Of a stretch of DNA of 5,157 bases, positions 1-5,157 are shown one piece after another. Where the stretch lies: positions 1 through 5,157 of the forward strand of contig JAQXNW010000149.1 of assembly GCA_029098205.1 (NCBI GenBank), given 5' to 3'. Within the stretch, counting starts at the first letter, position 1. Each line of letters begins with the position of its first letter. A program made the position numbers and the translations under genes. The notes beneath the pieces were generated by a model, which had not been told where the DNA came from, ran no database searches, and was given only the letters and a program-made list of their open reading frames with translations. Origin of the DNA: Eubacteriales bacterium. GTDB taxonomy: Bacteria > Bacillota > Clostridia > Peptostreptococcales > Anaerovoracaceae.

Positions 1-1660
1 AGAGACATCTATTTCCGCTCTTACTCATGAACAGGCGGAAGCGGTTCAGGAAATCGATCATGCGCTGAAAGAAAGAAAAGAAAAAATTTTTCTTCTTCAC
101 GGCGTCACAAGTTCCGGGAAGACAGAGGTTTATCTTCAGTCTGCGGCCAAAGCGCTGGCGATGGGACGTTCTGTCATCGTGCTTGTTCCTGAGATTGCAC
201 TTGTTCATCAGATTGCGAATCGTTTTATCGGCCGTTTTGGAAAAAGCGAGATCGCTATTCTTCACAGCAAATTAACGCCGCGAGAACGTTTTGATGAATG
301 GACCCGGCTTCGAAACGGTCGTGCGCATATATGCATCGGTGCCAGAGCCGCTGTTTTTGCGCCTTTATCCAATATCGGACTTATCATTCTCGATGAAGAG
401 CATGAAACAAGCTATAAGAGCGACCAGACGCCAAAGTATGATACTGTTGACATCGCGGTGAAGAGGCTGATTACAAACCAAGGCGTACTTATTCTCGGGA
501 GTGCGACGCCCTCTGTCGTATCTTATGAAAGAGCGAAAGAGGGAATTTATAAAAAGCTGACGCTCAAGCATCGATATAATCAGACGCCTCTTCCCGAAGT
601 AGCGATTATTGATATGAAAGAGGAGATGAAACGCGGAAACCGCGGACTCTTCAGCATCCCGCTCCAGGAAGCAATGTCTTCCGCGCTTAATGAGGGAAGT
701 CAGGTGATTCTGTTTCAGAACCGGCGGGGGTATTCTACGTACATTCACTGCGAAGAATGCGGAGAAGCGCTCCGCTGTCCGGACTGCGGCATTTCTCTTG
801 TTTATCATAAAGGGAGAGATGCTGCGTTCTGCCATTACTGCGGCAGGAGATTCAAAGTGCCGAAGCGCTGCCCGGTCTGCGGCGGTCCTCTCAGCTATTC
901 AGGCGTTGGCACGGAGCAGGTGGAAGAGCAGATTCGAGTTCTTTTTCCGGATGTGCCTTGCGCACGGCTGGATTTTGATACAGCAAAGAGTCCTACCGCG
1001 ATTGATCGCATTCTGAAGTCATTTTCCGTGGGCAGAACCAAGATTCTTGTGGGGACGCAGCTGGTTGCAAAAGGGCTTGATTTTAAAAACGTCGGTGTTG
1101 TCGGTGTTGTTTCCGCAGATTCCAGTTTAAATCTTCCCGATTACCGCTCCGGTGAACGTACATTTCAGCTCGTGACGCAGGTTGCCGGCCGTGCAGGAAG
1201 AGGCGGCAAGCAGGGAAAAGTCTACGTACAGACATTTACGCCGGAAAGCTTTGTACTCCAGGCGGCGAAGGAGCATGACTATGACGCTTTCTTCCGACGG
1301 GAAATTCAAATCCGTAAATTTATGGGGTACCCGCCTTTTTCGGATATGATTCTGGCTGAATTTGCTTCTGAGGATGAACAGGCAGCCTTTGAGGAAGCGT
1401 CGAAATGCCGGAATTTTTTAATAGAGCAGAAACTTCCGGATGCGGAGAAGATTTTTCCGCCGCGGATTTCCCCTTATTTTCAAGGAAGCGGGAATTTTCG
1501 ATGTCAAATTTTCATGAAAGTTCCGAAGGGTTTCCGGAATCGTTATGTTTGGTTTCTTCGGGTTTATGGCGATGCGAGCTATAAGAAGCAGAGCCGTTTG
1601 AAGAAGAAAGATGGCAAAGTGAATATGGTGATCGATGTCAATCCGTACAGCGTGTTTTAA
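1..1660 (+). CDS. priA: Primosomal replication restart helicase PriA, N-terminus cut by window edge
   Basis: PriA is the DEAD/H-type 3'-5' helicase that recognises stalled forks and recombination intermediates and reloads the replicative helicase in the cytoplasm. The first full codon is at base 2, giving 552 visible residues; the family is usually 730-800, so the N-terminal DNA-binding region (roughly the first 190 residues) lies outside the window. The ATG at 161 is internal, because the frame is open upstream and carries Walker A. Visible residues, numbered from base 2: Walker A GVTSSGKT at 34-41, Walker B DEEH at 131-134, eight zinc-binding cysteines at 250, 253, 259, 262, 277, 280, 290 and 293 (four CxxC pairs inserted in the helicase core, a PriA hallmark), GTQLVAKG at 351-358, QVAGRAGR at 393-400, and the family-typical ending DVNPYSVF. 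All motifs are intact and there is no frameshift. The serine in GVTSSGKT replaces the commoner glycine and should be harmless. Identification is very secure. Confidence 0.97.
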   Translation, partial: ETSISALTHEQAEAVQEIDHALKERKEKIFLLHGVTSSGKTEVYLQSAAKALAMGRSVIVLVPEIALVHQIANRFIGRFGKSEIAILHSKLTPRERFDEWTRLRNGRAHICIGARAAVFAPLSNIGLIILDEEHETSYKSDQTPKYDTVDIAVKRLITNQGVLILGSATPSVVSYERAKEGIYKKLTLKHRYNQTPLPEVAIIDMKEEMKRGNRGLFSIPLQEAMSSALNEGSQVILFQNRRGYSTYIHCEECGEALRCPDCGISLVYHKGRDAAFCHYCGRRFKVPKRCPVCGGPLSYSGVGTEQVEEQIRVLFPDVPCARLDFDTAKSPTAIDRILKSFSVGRTKILVGTQLVAKGLDFKNVGVVGVVSADSSLNLPDYRSGERTFQLVTQVAGRAGRGGKQGKVYVQTFTPESFVLQAAKEHDYDAFFRREIQIRKFMGYPPFSDMILAEFASEDEQAAFEEASKCRNFLIEQKLPDAEKIFPPRISPYFQGSGNFRCQIFMKVPKGFRNRYVWFLRVYGDASYKKQSRLKKKDGKVNMVIDVNPYSVF

Positions 1661-1681
1661 GTTATAGTAAAAATGAGTATT

Positions 1682-1716
1682 AAAAATGCAGACAGATGAA
1701 ATCCGCTGCATTTTTT
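1682..1716 (+). terminator. Probable rho-independent terminator after priA
   Basis: Bases 1682-1691 (AAAAATGCAG) are perfectly complementary to 1706-1715 (CTGCATTTTT), forming a 10-bp stem around a 14-base loop, with a run of six T at 1711-1716. The hairpin begins 21 bases after the priA stop and ends about 47 bases before def. Only the loop-side five pairs are fairly stable (TGCAG/CTGCA) and the outer five are all A-U, so it may be leaky. If the A-run pairs with the T-run the stem is ten pairs; if the U-run stays single-stranded, as in a normal terminator, it is only five. The A-run before the stem means it could also work on the opposite strand, but no opposing gene is visible. Confidence 0.55.
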
Positions 1717-1762
1717 ATAGTGAATATAGCGGATAACATAGATAAAGCAGGAGGATCTGATT

Positions 1763-2257
1763 ATGGCATTAAGAAATGTAGTAAAACGCGGCGATCCAAT
1801 TCTTAAGAAGAAGGCACGTCCTGTATCCGAAGTGACGGATCGTATTCGCATGACGATGGAAGATATGCTGGAGACGATGCGGACGGATCAGGGAGTCGGC
1901 ATTGCCGGTCCGCAGGTCGGCGTCCTTCGGAGAATGTTTGTCGCGGAACCGGAACCGGGACGTGTATATTATATGATCAATCCGGAAATACTTTCGAAAG
2001 AAGGATCTGAGCTGGACTCGGAAGGATGCCTCAGCATTCCGGGACTTTACGGAATTGTTGAGCGGCCTTCCAAGATCACAATGAAAGCGCAGGATTTAAA
2101 TGGAGATCTTCAAGAATACACGTTCGAGGGGTTTGACGCACGTGTGATGTGCCATGAATATGATCATCTCGATGGAATTCTTTTCACGGACAAAGCGAAG
2201 GAAGTTCACACTGAAGCGGAATGGGAAGCGATTCGTGAACAAGAGAATAATAAATAA
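1763..2257 (+). CDS. def: Peptide deformylase
   Basis: A metal-dependent hydrolase (usually Fe2+ or Zn2+) that removes the N-formyl group from nascent proteins at the ribosome exit. All three family motifs are present in 164 residues, a usual bacterial length: motif I GVGIAGPQ at 44-51, motif II EGCLS at 87-91 with metal ligand Cys89, and motif III HEYDH at 131-135 with ligands His131 and His135 and catalytic Glu132. The N-terminus MALRNVVKRGDPIL matches the normal start of the family, and an AGGAGG at 1749-1754, eight bases upstream, fixes the ATG. Motif I has Gly49 where many homologues have Ala, a tolerated variant. The charged C-terminal helix after the HExDH motif is normal. The gene lies 13 bases upstream of fmt, whose product creates the formyl group removed here, and the two are probably co-transcribed. 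No convincing promoter is visible in the 102-base gap before it. Confidence 0.97.
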   Translation: MALRNVVKRGDPILKKKARPVSEVTDRIRMTMEDMLETMRTDQGVGIAGPQVGVLRRMFVAEPEPGRVYYMINPEILSKEGSELDSEGCLSIPGLYGIVERPSKITMKAQDLNGDLQEYTFEGFDARVMCHEYDHLDGILFTDKAKEVHTEAEWEAIREQENNK

Positions 2258-2270
2258 GTGAGGGATAGTC

Positions 2271-3197
2271 ATGAAGCTGGTTTTTTTAGGAACTCCGGAT
2301 TTTGCCGTTCCAGTTCTTTCGAATCTGGTGAAGGCTGGTTATGAAATCGGTTATGCTGTCACGCAGCCGGATCGAAAAGGAAATCGAGGCAAAATGACGA
2401 GGCCGCCGGTTAAAATTCTGGCGGAACAATATGGAATTCCTGTTCTGCAGCCGGAAAGGCTGAGCAAGGCGGAAGACGTAAAGAATCTGCTCCGGGCCTA
2501 TAAGCCGGATGCAATGATTGTCGTCGCATATGGGCAGATTTTGAAAAAGGATGTTTTGGATATTCCAAAACTAGGCTGCTTTAACGTACATGCCTCCCTG
2601 CTTCCAAAGCTTCGCGGAGCGTCTCCGATTCAGCATGCGATTCTGGAAGGGGATAAAGTCACCGGAGTTACATTGATGAAAATCGATGAAGGTCTGGACA
2701 GCGGAGATATGATCGCGAAGTGTGAAATTTCCATTGGGAGAAAAACTGCAGAGCAGCTTTCGAAGGATCTTTCTGAGGCCGGAGCGTCGCTGCTGCTCCA
2801 GGAACTTCCGCATATCGAGGATGGAACATGCACATATGAAAAACAGGATTCCTCGAAAGCAACCTATGCTGGATTGATTTCAAAAAAAGACGGCAAAATT
2901 GATTTTCATCAGACAGCAGAGTCGAGTGACTGCAAAATCCGCGCCATTTATCCTTGGCCGGGTGCTTTTTTTGATTATGGAGAGAAGCATGTGAAAATCT
3001 GGAGTGCGGAAGTGCTTTCCGGCGATTCGGAGTCTGTACCGGGAATTATAAAAAAGGCAGATGCCGATGGAATTGACATCACATGCGGAGAAGGAATTCT
3101 TCGAATTCTTGAGTTGCAGCTTCCGGGAAAGCGCCGTGTGAATGCGGCGGATTTTTTAAGAGGACACAAACTTACGAAAGGAATGTCCATCGAATGA
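2271..3197 (+). CDS. fmt: Methionyl-tRNA formyltransferase
   Basis: Transfers a formyl group from 10-formyltetrahydrofolate to Met-tRNA(fMet) so it can start translation; cytoplasmic. The 308 residues match the family length of about 310-315. The Rossmann-like N-terminal domain starts with MKLVFLGTPDFAVPVL. The loop at about 31-46 (TQPDRKGNRGKMTRPP) corresponds to the tRNA-contacting insertion. The catalytic triad Asn105, His107 and Asp143 is intact, within NVHASLLPKLRGASP (105-119) and GLDSGD (141-146). The linker YAGLISKKDGKIDF (199-212) leads to the C-terminal OB-fold tRNA-binding domain with YPWPGAF (227-233) and LQLPGKRRVNAADFLRGHKL near the end. GTGAGGG at 2258-2264 is the likely ribosome binding site (GAGGG core six bases before ATG). 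The TGA stop overlaps the start of the next gene. Nothing is missing or broken. Confidence 0.97.
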   Translation: MKLVFLGTPDFAVPVLSNLVKAGYEIGYAVTQPDRKGNRGKMTRPPVKILAEQYGIPVLQPERLSKAEDVKNLLRAYKPDAMIVVAYGQILKKDVLDIPKLGCFNVHASLLPKLRGASPIQHAILEGDKVTGVTLMKIDEGLDSGDMIAKCEISIGRKTAEQLSKDLSEAGASLLLQELPHIEDGTCTYEKQDSSKATYAGLISKKDGKIDFHQTAESSDCKIRAIYPWPGAFFDYGEKHVKIWSAEVLSGDSESVPGIIKKADADGIDITCGEGILRILELQLPGKRRVNAADFLRGHKLTKGMSIE

Positions 3198-3709
3198 ATG
3201 GTACGAATGGGAAAAATGCGGACTGTCCGGTATTGGAGCAGAATATCGCGGCTATGGATGATCCGGATTTCGCCAAAGATATCATCCGCACAAATCAGCG
3301 GGTTCGGGAAAAAGAGCCAAATCGCCTGAATAACATGATCGGGCTCACACTTCTTAACTGTTCCCGGAAAGATCAATTCACAGAATTTGAATTTGTGCCG
3401 GACGATTGGTGCAGAAACGGCTACGAAGGTGTCCATGGCGGTGTGATCAGCAGCGTCTTTGATACCGGGATGGGTTTGACTTCGGAAGTTTATACACAAA
3501 AGTTCGTCTCAACAAGCAGTCTTCAAATCAGTTTTCTCCGCGCAATGCTCGGAAGCCGTTTTCGTCTGAAAGTACGGCTTACGCATGTCGGTCGAAGAGT
3601 CGTGAACTTATATGGCGAGATTTCCGATATGAAGGATGAAAAAATATGCGCGAACTGCCTGGGGACGTTTATGATTCTTCCTTCGCGGCCGAGAGGCCTT
3701 CAGTTATAG
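3194..3709 (+). CDS. PaaI-family hotdog-fold acyl-CoA thioesterase
   Basis: A hotdog-fold protein of the PaaI/YdiI-like thioesterase family, which hydrolyses acyl- or aroyl-CoA thioesters; the substrate here cannot be read from sequence. In 171 residues the core runs from about 45 to 162. It has the family signature NGYEGVHGGVISSVFDTG (75-92), with Asn75, the HGG turn at 81-83 and Asp90 as likely catalytic acid/base. The later strands STSSLQISFLRAMLGSRF and HVGRRVVNLYGEI are the usual substrate-facing strands. The first 45 residues are a polar, charged extension longer than in many PaaI proteins; Met21 at 3254 is a possible shorter start. I chose ATG 3194 because it gives an ATGA overlap with the fmt stop, typical of translational coupling, and AAAGGA at 3177-3182 could serve as a weak ribosome binding site. 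No signal peptide or membrane segment is seen. This gene is not part of the usual priA-def-fmt-yugP-rsmB set, so its job in the operon is unknown. Confidence 0.88.
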   Translation: MNGTNGKNADCPVLEQNIAAMDDPDFAKDIIRTNQRVREKEPNRLNNMIGLTLLNCSRKDQFTEFEFVPDDWCRNGYEGVHGGVISSVFDTGMGLTSEVYTQKFVSTSSLQISFLRAMLGSRFRLKVRLTHVGRRVVNLYGEISDMKDEKICANCLGTFMILPSRPRGLQL

Positions 3710-3714
3710 GAGGT
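3707..3714 (+). promoter_or_regulatory. Strong Shine-Dalgarno of the zinc peptidase gene overlapping the upstream stop codon
   Basis: TAGGAGGT at 3707-3714 contains a full AGGAGG and includes the TAG stop of the thioesterase gene (3707-3709). It lies five bases before the ATG at 3720. A ribosome terminating on the thioesterase covers this site, which suggests coupled translation of the two genes; the coupling itself is an inference. Confidence 0.8.
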
Positions 3715-3719
3715 GCAGC

Positions 3720-4445
3720 ATGTATTATTACGGATTTGACCCTACTTTCATATTGCTTATTCCCGCCATGTTCTTTGCTTTTTATGCGCAGGCAAAGGTA
3801 CAGAGTGCATTCCGCCGGTATTCGGATTATCCGGGCGGACGTGGAATAACCGGTGCGGAGGCCGCCCGAAAGGTTCTGGATAAGCATGGTCTGTTTGAGG
3901 TTCCTGTCGTCAGAGTATCTGGAAATCTGACGGATCATTACGATCCGAGAGACCGCAGTGTGCATCTTTCGGATTCTGTTTACGGAAGTACAAGCGTAGC
4001 CGCTGTCAGTGTCGCCTGCCATGAATGCGGTCATGCGATTCAGCATGAAGAGGCGTATACTCCGCTGGTTGTGAGAGATGCGATCGTACCGGCTGTAAAT
4101 TTCGCGTCGAGTATTTCATGGGTTCTTATTATGGTCGGAATCGGTATAATTTTCGCTTCCGGTTCTTCCAGCGGTAATCATCTGGGCGCTTTGATCATGG
4201 ATATTGGAATTATCGCTTTTGCAGTTGTGACCTTTTTCCATCTGATTACACTTCCGGTAGAATTCAATGCAAGCCGGAGAGGCATCCGTGAGATGGAGGA
4301 ACTGGAGCTTGTTAACCCGCAGAATATCAAAGGAGCAAAAAAAGTTCTGAAGGCAGCGGCGATGACGTATGTGGCAGCCCTTGCAACAGCGCTGGCAAAC
4401 CTCCTTCGGCTTCTTCTCATTGCGAATCGAAGCCGTAGAGACTGA
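3720..4445 (+). CDS. yugP: YugP-type membrane neutral zinc metallopeptidase
   Basis: A member of the YugP family (Pfam Zn_peptidase_2), integral membrane peptidases with a cytosol- or membrane-facing HExxH site; substrates are not established. The 241 residues fit the family length of about 225-240. The zinc motif HECGHAIQH is at 101-109, with ligands His101 and His105 and catalytic Glu102; Glu182 in LPVEFNASRR is my candidate for the third ligand, by position and conservation. Hydrophobic segments occur at about 8-24, 124-147, 155-178 and 213-234, so about four membrane helices. The N-terminus MYYYGFDPTFILLIPAMFFA is typical and has no cleavable signal peptide; the first helix is probably an anchor. 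The conserved YPGGRGITGAEAA region (37-49) precedes the peptidase core. The start is fixed by the AGGAGG five to six bases upstream. It sits where clostridial genomes often carry this gene, between fmt and rsmB. Confidence 0.92.
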   Translation: MYYYGFDPTFILLIPAMFFAFYAQAKVQSAFRRYSDYPGGRGITGAEAARKVLDKHGLFEVPVVRVSGNLTDHYDPRDRSVHLSDSVYGSTSVAAVSVACHECGHAIQHEEAYTPLVVRDAIVPAVNFASSISWVLIMVGIGIIFASGSSSGNHLGALIMDIGIIAFAVVTFFHLITLPVEFNASRRGIREMEELELVNPQNIKGAKKVLKAAAMTYVAALATALANLLRLLLIANRSRRD

Positions 4446-4486
4446 CTGACGTTCTAAAGCTTTTTTATACGGGAAGGGAGAACAGT

Positions 4487-4525
4487 TTGAAAGGATTCCG
4501 TGTCATTTATGGATTGCAGTCGTAA
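4487..4525 (+). other. Possible 12-codon leader ORF overlapping the rsmB start
   Basis: A TTG at 4487 follows a purine-rich GGGAAGGGAG (4471-4480) at six bases, a better ribosome binding arrangement than the one before rsmB. It opens a reading frame of 12 codons (MKGFRVIYGLQS if TTG is read as Met) ending in TAA at 4523-4525, 17 bases into rsmB in another frame. It could be a translated leader that couples into rsmB, or chance. A stop (TGA 4488-4490) in the rsmB frame shows that rsmB itself cannot start from this TTG without a frameshift. No similarity to a known peptide is recognised. Confidence 0.25.
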
Positions 4526-5157
4526 AACAGCATACTTCGCATTGAAGCGCATCTGGGAGAACGATGCTTATTCACAGATGGCTTTAGATCTTGAAATCAA
4601 AAAATACAAGCCGGAAAATCCGGCGTTTGTGCGGGAGCTTGTTCTGGGAACTTTGACATGGCAGCGCCGGTTGGATTATTATCTTCGGCAGCTTGTAAAA
4701 AAAGGCTATCGGAAGCTTCCGCTTTCCGTTTTGATCCTTCTTCGCACGGGCGCTTATGAAATCCTTATGATGGAAAGCATACCGGATTATGCCGCTGTGA
4801 ATGAGTCAGTCCAACTTGCCGATCATTTCGCACACCGTCATGTATCTTTCGTGAATGGAGTTCTTCGAAATCTTTCGAGGAAAAAGGAAATTCTCCGTTC
4901 TCCGGAAATTGAATCGGACTCGGTGATTCGTCTGTGTGAAAGCTATTCTTATGAAGAGGAGACCGTCAGGCATTGGATTCAGGAGTATGGCGAGACGCGG
5001 ACGGAATCTGTTTTGGCTTCCTTGAATAAGCGCAGGCCGCTTTATATTACGGTAAACACCTTAAAAGTTTCTCCGAAGCGGTTTCAGGAAGAAATGGAGC
5101 ATGGTTCGTTTGCCGCGGAGCCGTCAGAATTTTCCCCATTTTCTTTCCGGGTGAAAG
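4509..5157 (+). CDS. rsmB: 16S rRNA (cytosine-967-C5)-methyltransferase RsmB, C-terminus cut by window edge
   Basis: RsmB (also called Sun or Fmu) uses S-adenosylmethionine to methylate C967 of 16S rRNA. The 216 visible residues are about half of the usual 430-450. They cover the NusB-like RNA-binding domain (about 4-130) and the start of the methyltransferase part. Recognisable stretches are SRKTAYFALKRIW (4-16), FVRELVLGTLTWQRRLDYYL (40-59), RTGAYEILMMESIPDYAAVN (79-98), FVNGVLRN (114-121) and RRPLYITVNTLKVSP (175-189). The SAM-binding motifs and the two catalytic cysteines lie beyond the edge. An in-frame stop at 4488-4490 limits the start to GTG 4500 or ATG 4509; ATG gives MDCSRKTAYF, matching the family N-terminus. 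The nearest ribosome binding candidate, AAAGGA at 4490-4495, is 13 bases from ATG and four from GTG, so the exact start is uncertain. The 63-base gap after the peptidase has no evident terminator, so it is probably in the same operon. Confidence 0.95.
   Translation, partial: MDCSRKTAYFALKRIWENDAYSQMALDLEIKKYKPENPAFVRELVLGTLTWQRRLDYYLRQLVKKGYRKLPLSVLILLRTGAYEILMMESIPDYAAVNESVQLADHFAHRHVSFVNGVLRNLSRKKEILRSPEIESDSVIRLCESYSYEEETVRHWIQEYGETRTESVLASLNKRRPLYITVNTLKVSPKRFQEEMEHGSFAAEPSEFSPFSFRVK

Noticed and set aside
161..163. ATG as the start of priA
   Set aside because: The frame is open from base 2 and the upstream codons encode the Walker A motif GVTSSGKT, so this Met is internal.
365..835. 156-codon open frame on the minus strand inside priA
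   Set aside because: It lies wholly opposite the conserved helicase and zinc-binding region of PriA, with no recognisable family motifs.
2975..3499. 174-codon open frame on the minus strand across the fmt-thioesterase junction
   Set aside because: It lies opposite two clearly identified genes, has no recognisable domain, and its translation reads as low-information shadow sequence.
3669..4046. 125-codon minus-strand frame opposite the start of the zinc peptidase
   Set aside because: It is antisense to the conserved N-terminus and HECGH motif of the peptidase and shows no family features of its own.
4438..4450. GACT tandem repeat at the zinc peptidase stop codon
   Set aside because: Only two and a half copies of a four-base unit; too short to distinguish from chance.
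4436..4475. Possible terminator at the end of the zinc peptidase gene (T-run in AAAGCTTTTTTAT)
   Set aside because: AAAGCTTT is a loopless palindrome, and the only pairing partner upstream gives a four-pair stem with a long loop; it is not a credible terminator.

Overview
The window is an ordinary chromosomal housekeeping segment. It most likely comes from a low-to-moderate GC Gram-positive bacterium of the Clostridia (Bacillota). This rests on the gene order priA-def-fmt-[thioesterase]-yugP-rsmB, on strong AGGAGG-type ribosome binding sites, and on tight same-strand packing. The order priA-def-fmt-yugP-rsmB is, from general knowledge, a familiar clostridial arrangement. I cannot name the family or genus from the sequence alone.

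Layout, all on the + strand. Bases 1-1660 hold the C-terminal three quarters of the primosomal helicase PriA, cut by the left edge. A 102-base gap follows, containing a hairpin and T-run that looks like a rho-independent terminator. Peptide deformylase (1763-2257) and methionyl-tRNA formyltransferase (2271-3197) follow, 13 bases apart. A PaaI-type hotdog thioesterase (3194-3709) overlaps the fmt stop by four bases. A YugP-type membrane zinc metallopeptidase (3720-4445) follows after 10 bases, with its Shine-Dalgarno sequence overlapping the thioesterase stop codon. After 63 bases the 16S rRNA cytosine methyltransferase RsmB starts at 4509 and runs off the right edge.

The genes share a theme of starting and maturing translation. 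Fmt formylates the initiator Met-tRNA, Def removes the formyl group from nascent chains, and RsmB modifies 16S rRNA. PriA restarts stalled replication forks. YugP is a poorly characterised membrane peptidase that tends to travel with this cluster. The thioesterase is the one member not obviously tied to the theme and is the main point of interest. From def onward the spacing suggests one transcript; the hairpin after priA may partly separate priA from the rest.

I found no mobile elements, tRNA or rRNA genes, CRISPR arrays, phage genes or unknown multi-gene system. Antisense open frames in the window are shadows of the genes listed. The findings are therefore modest.
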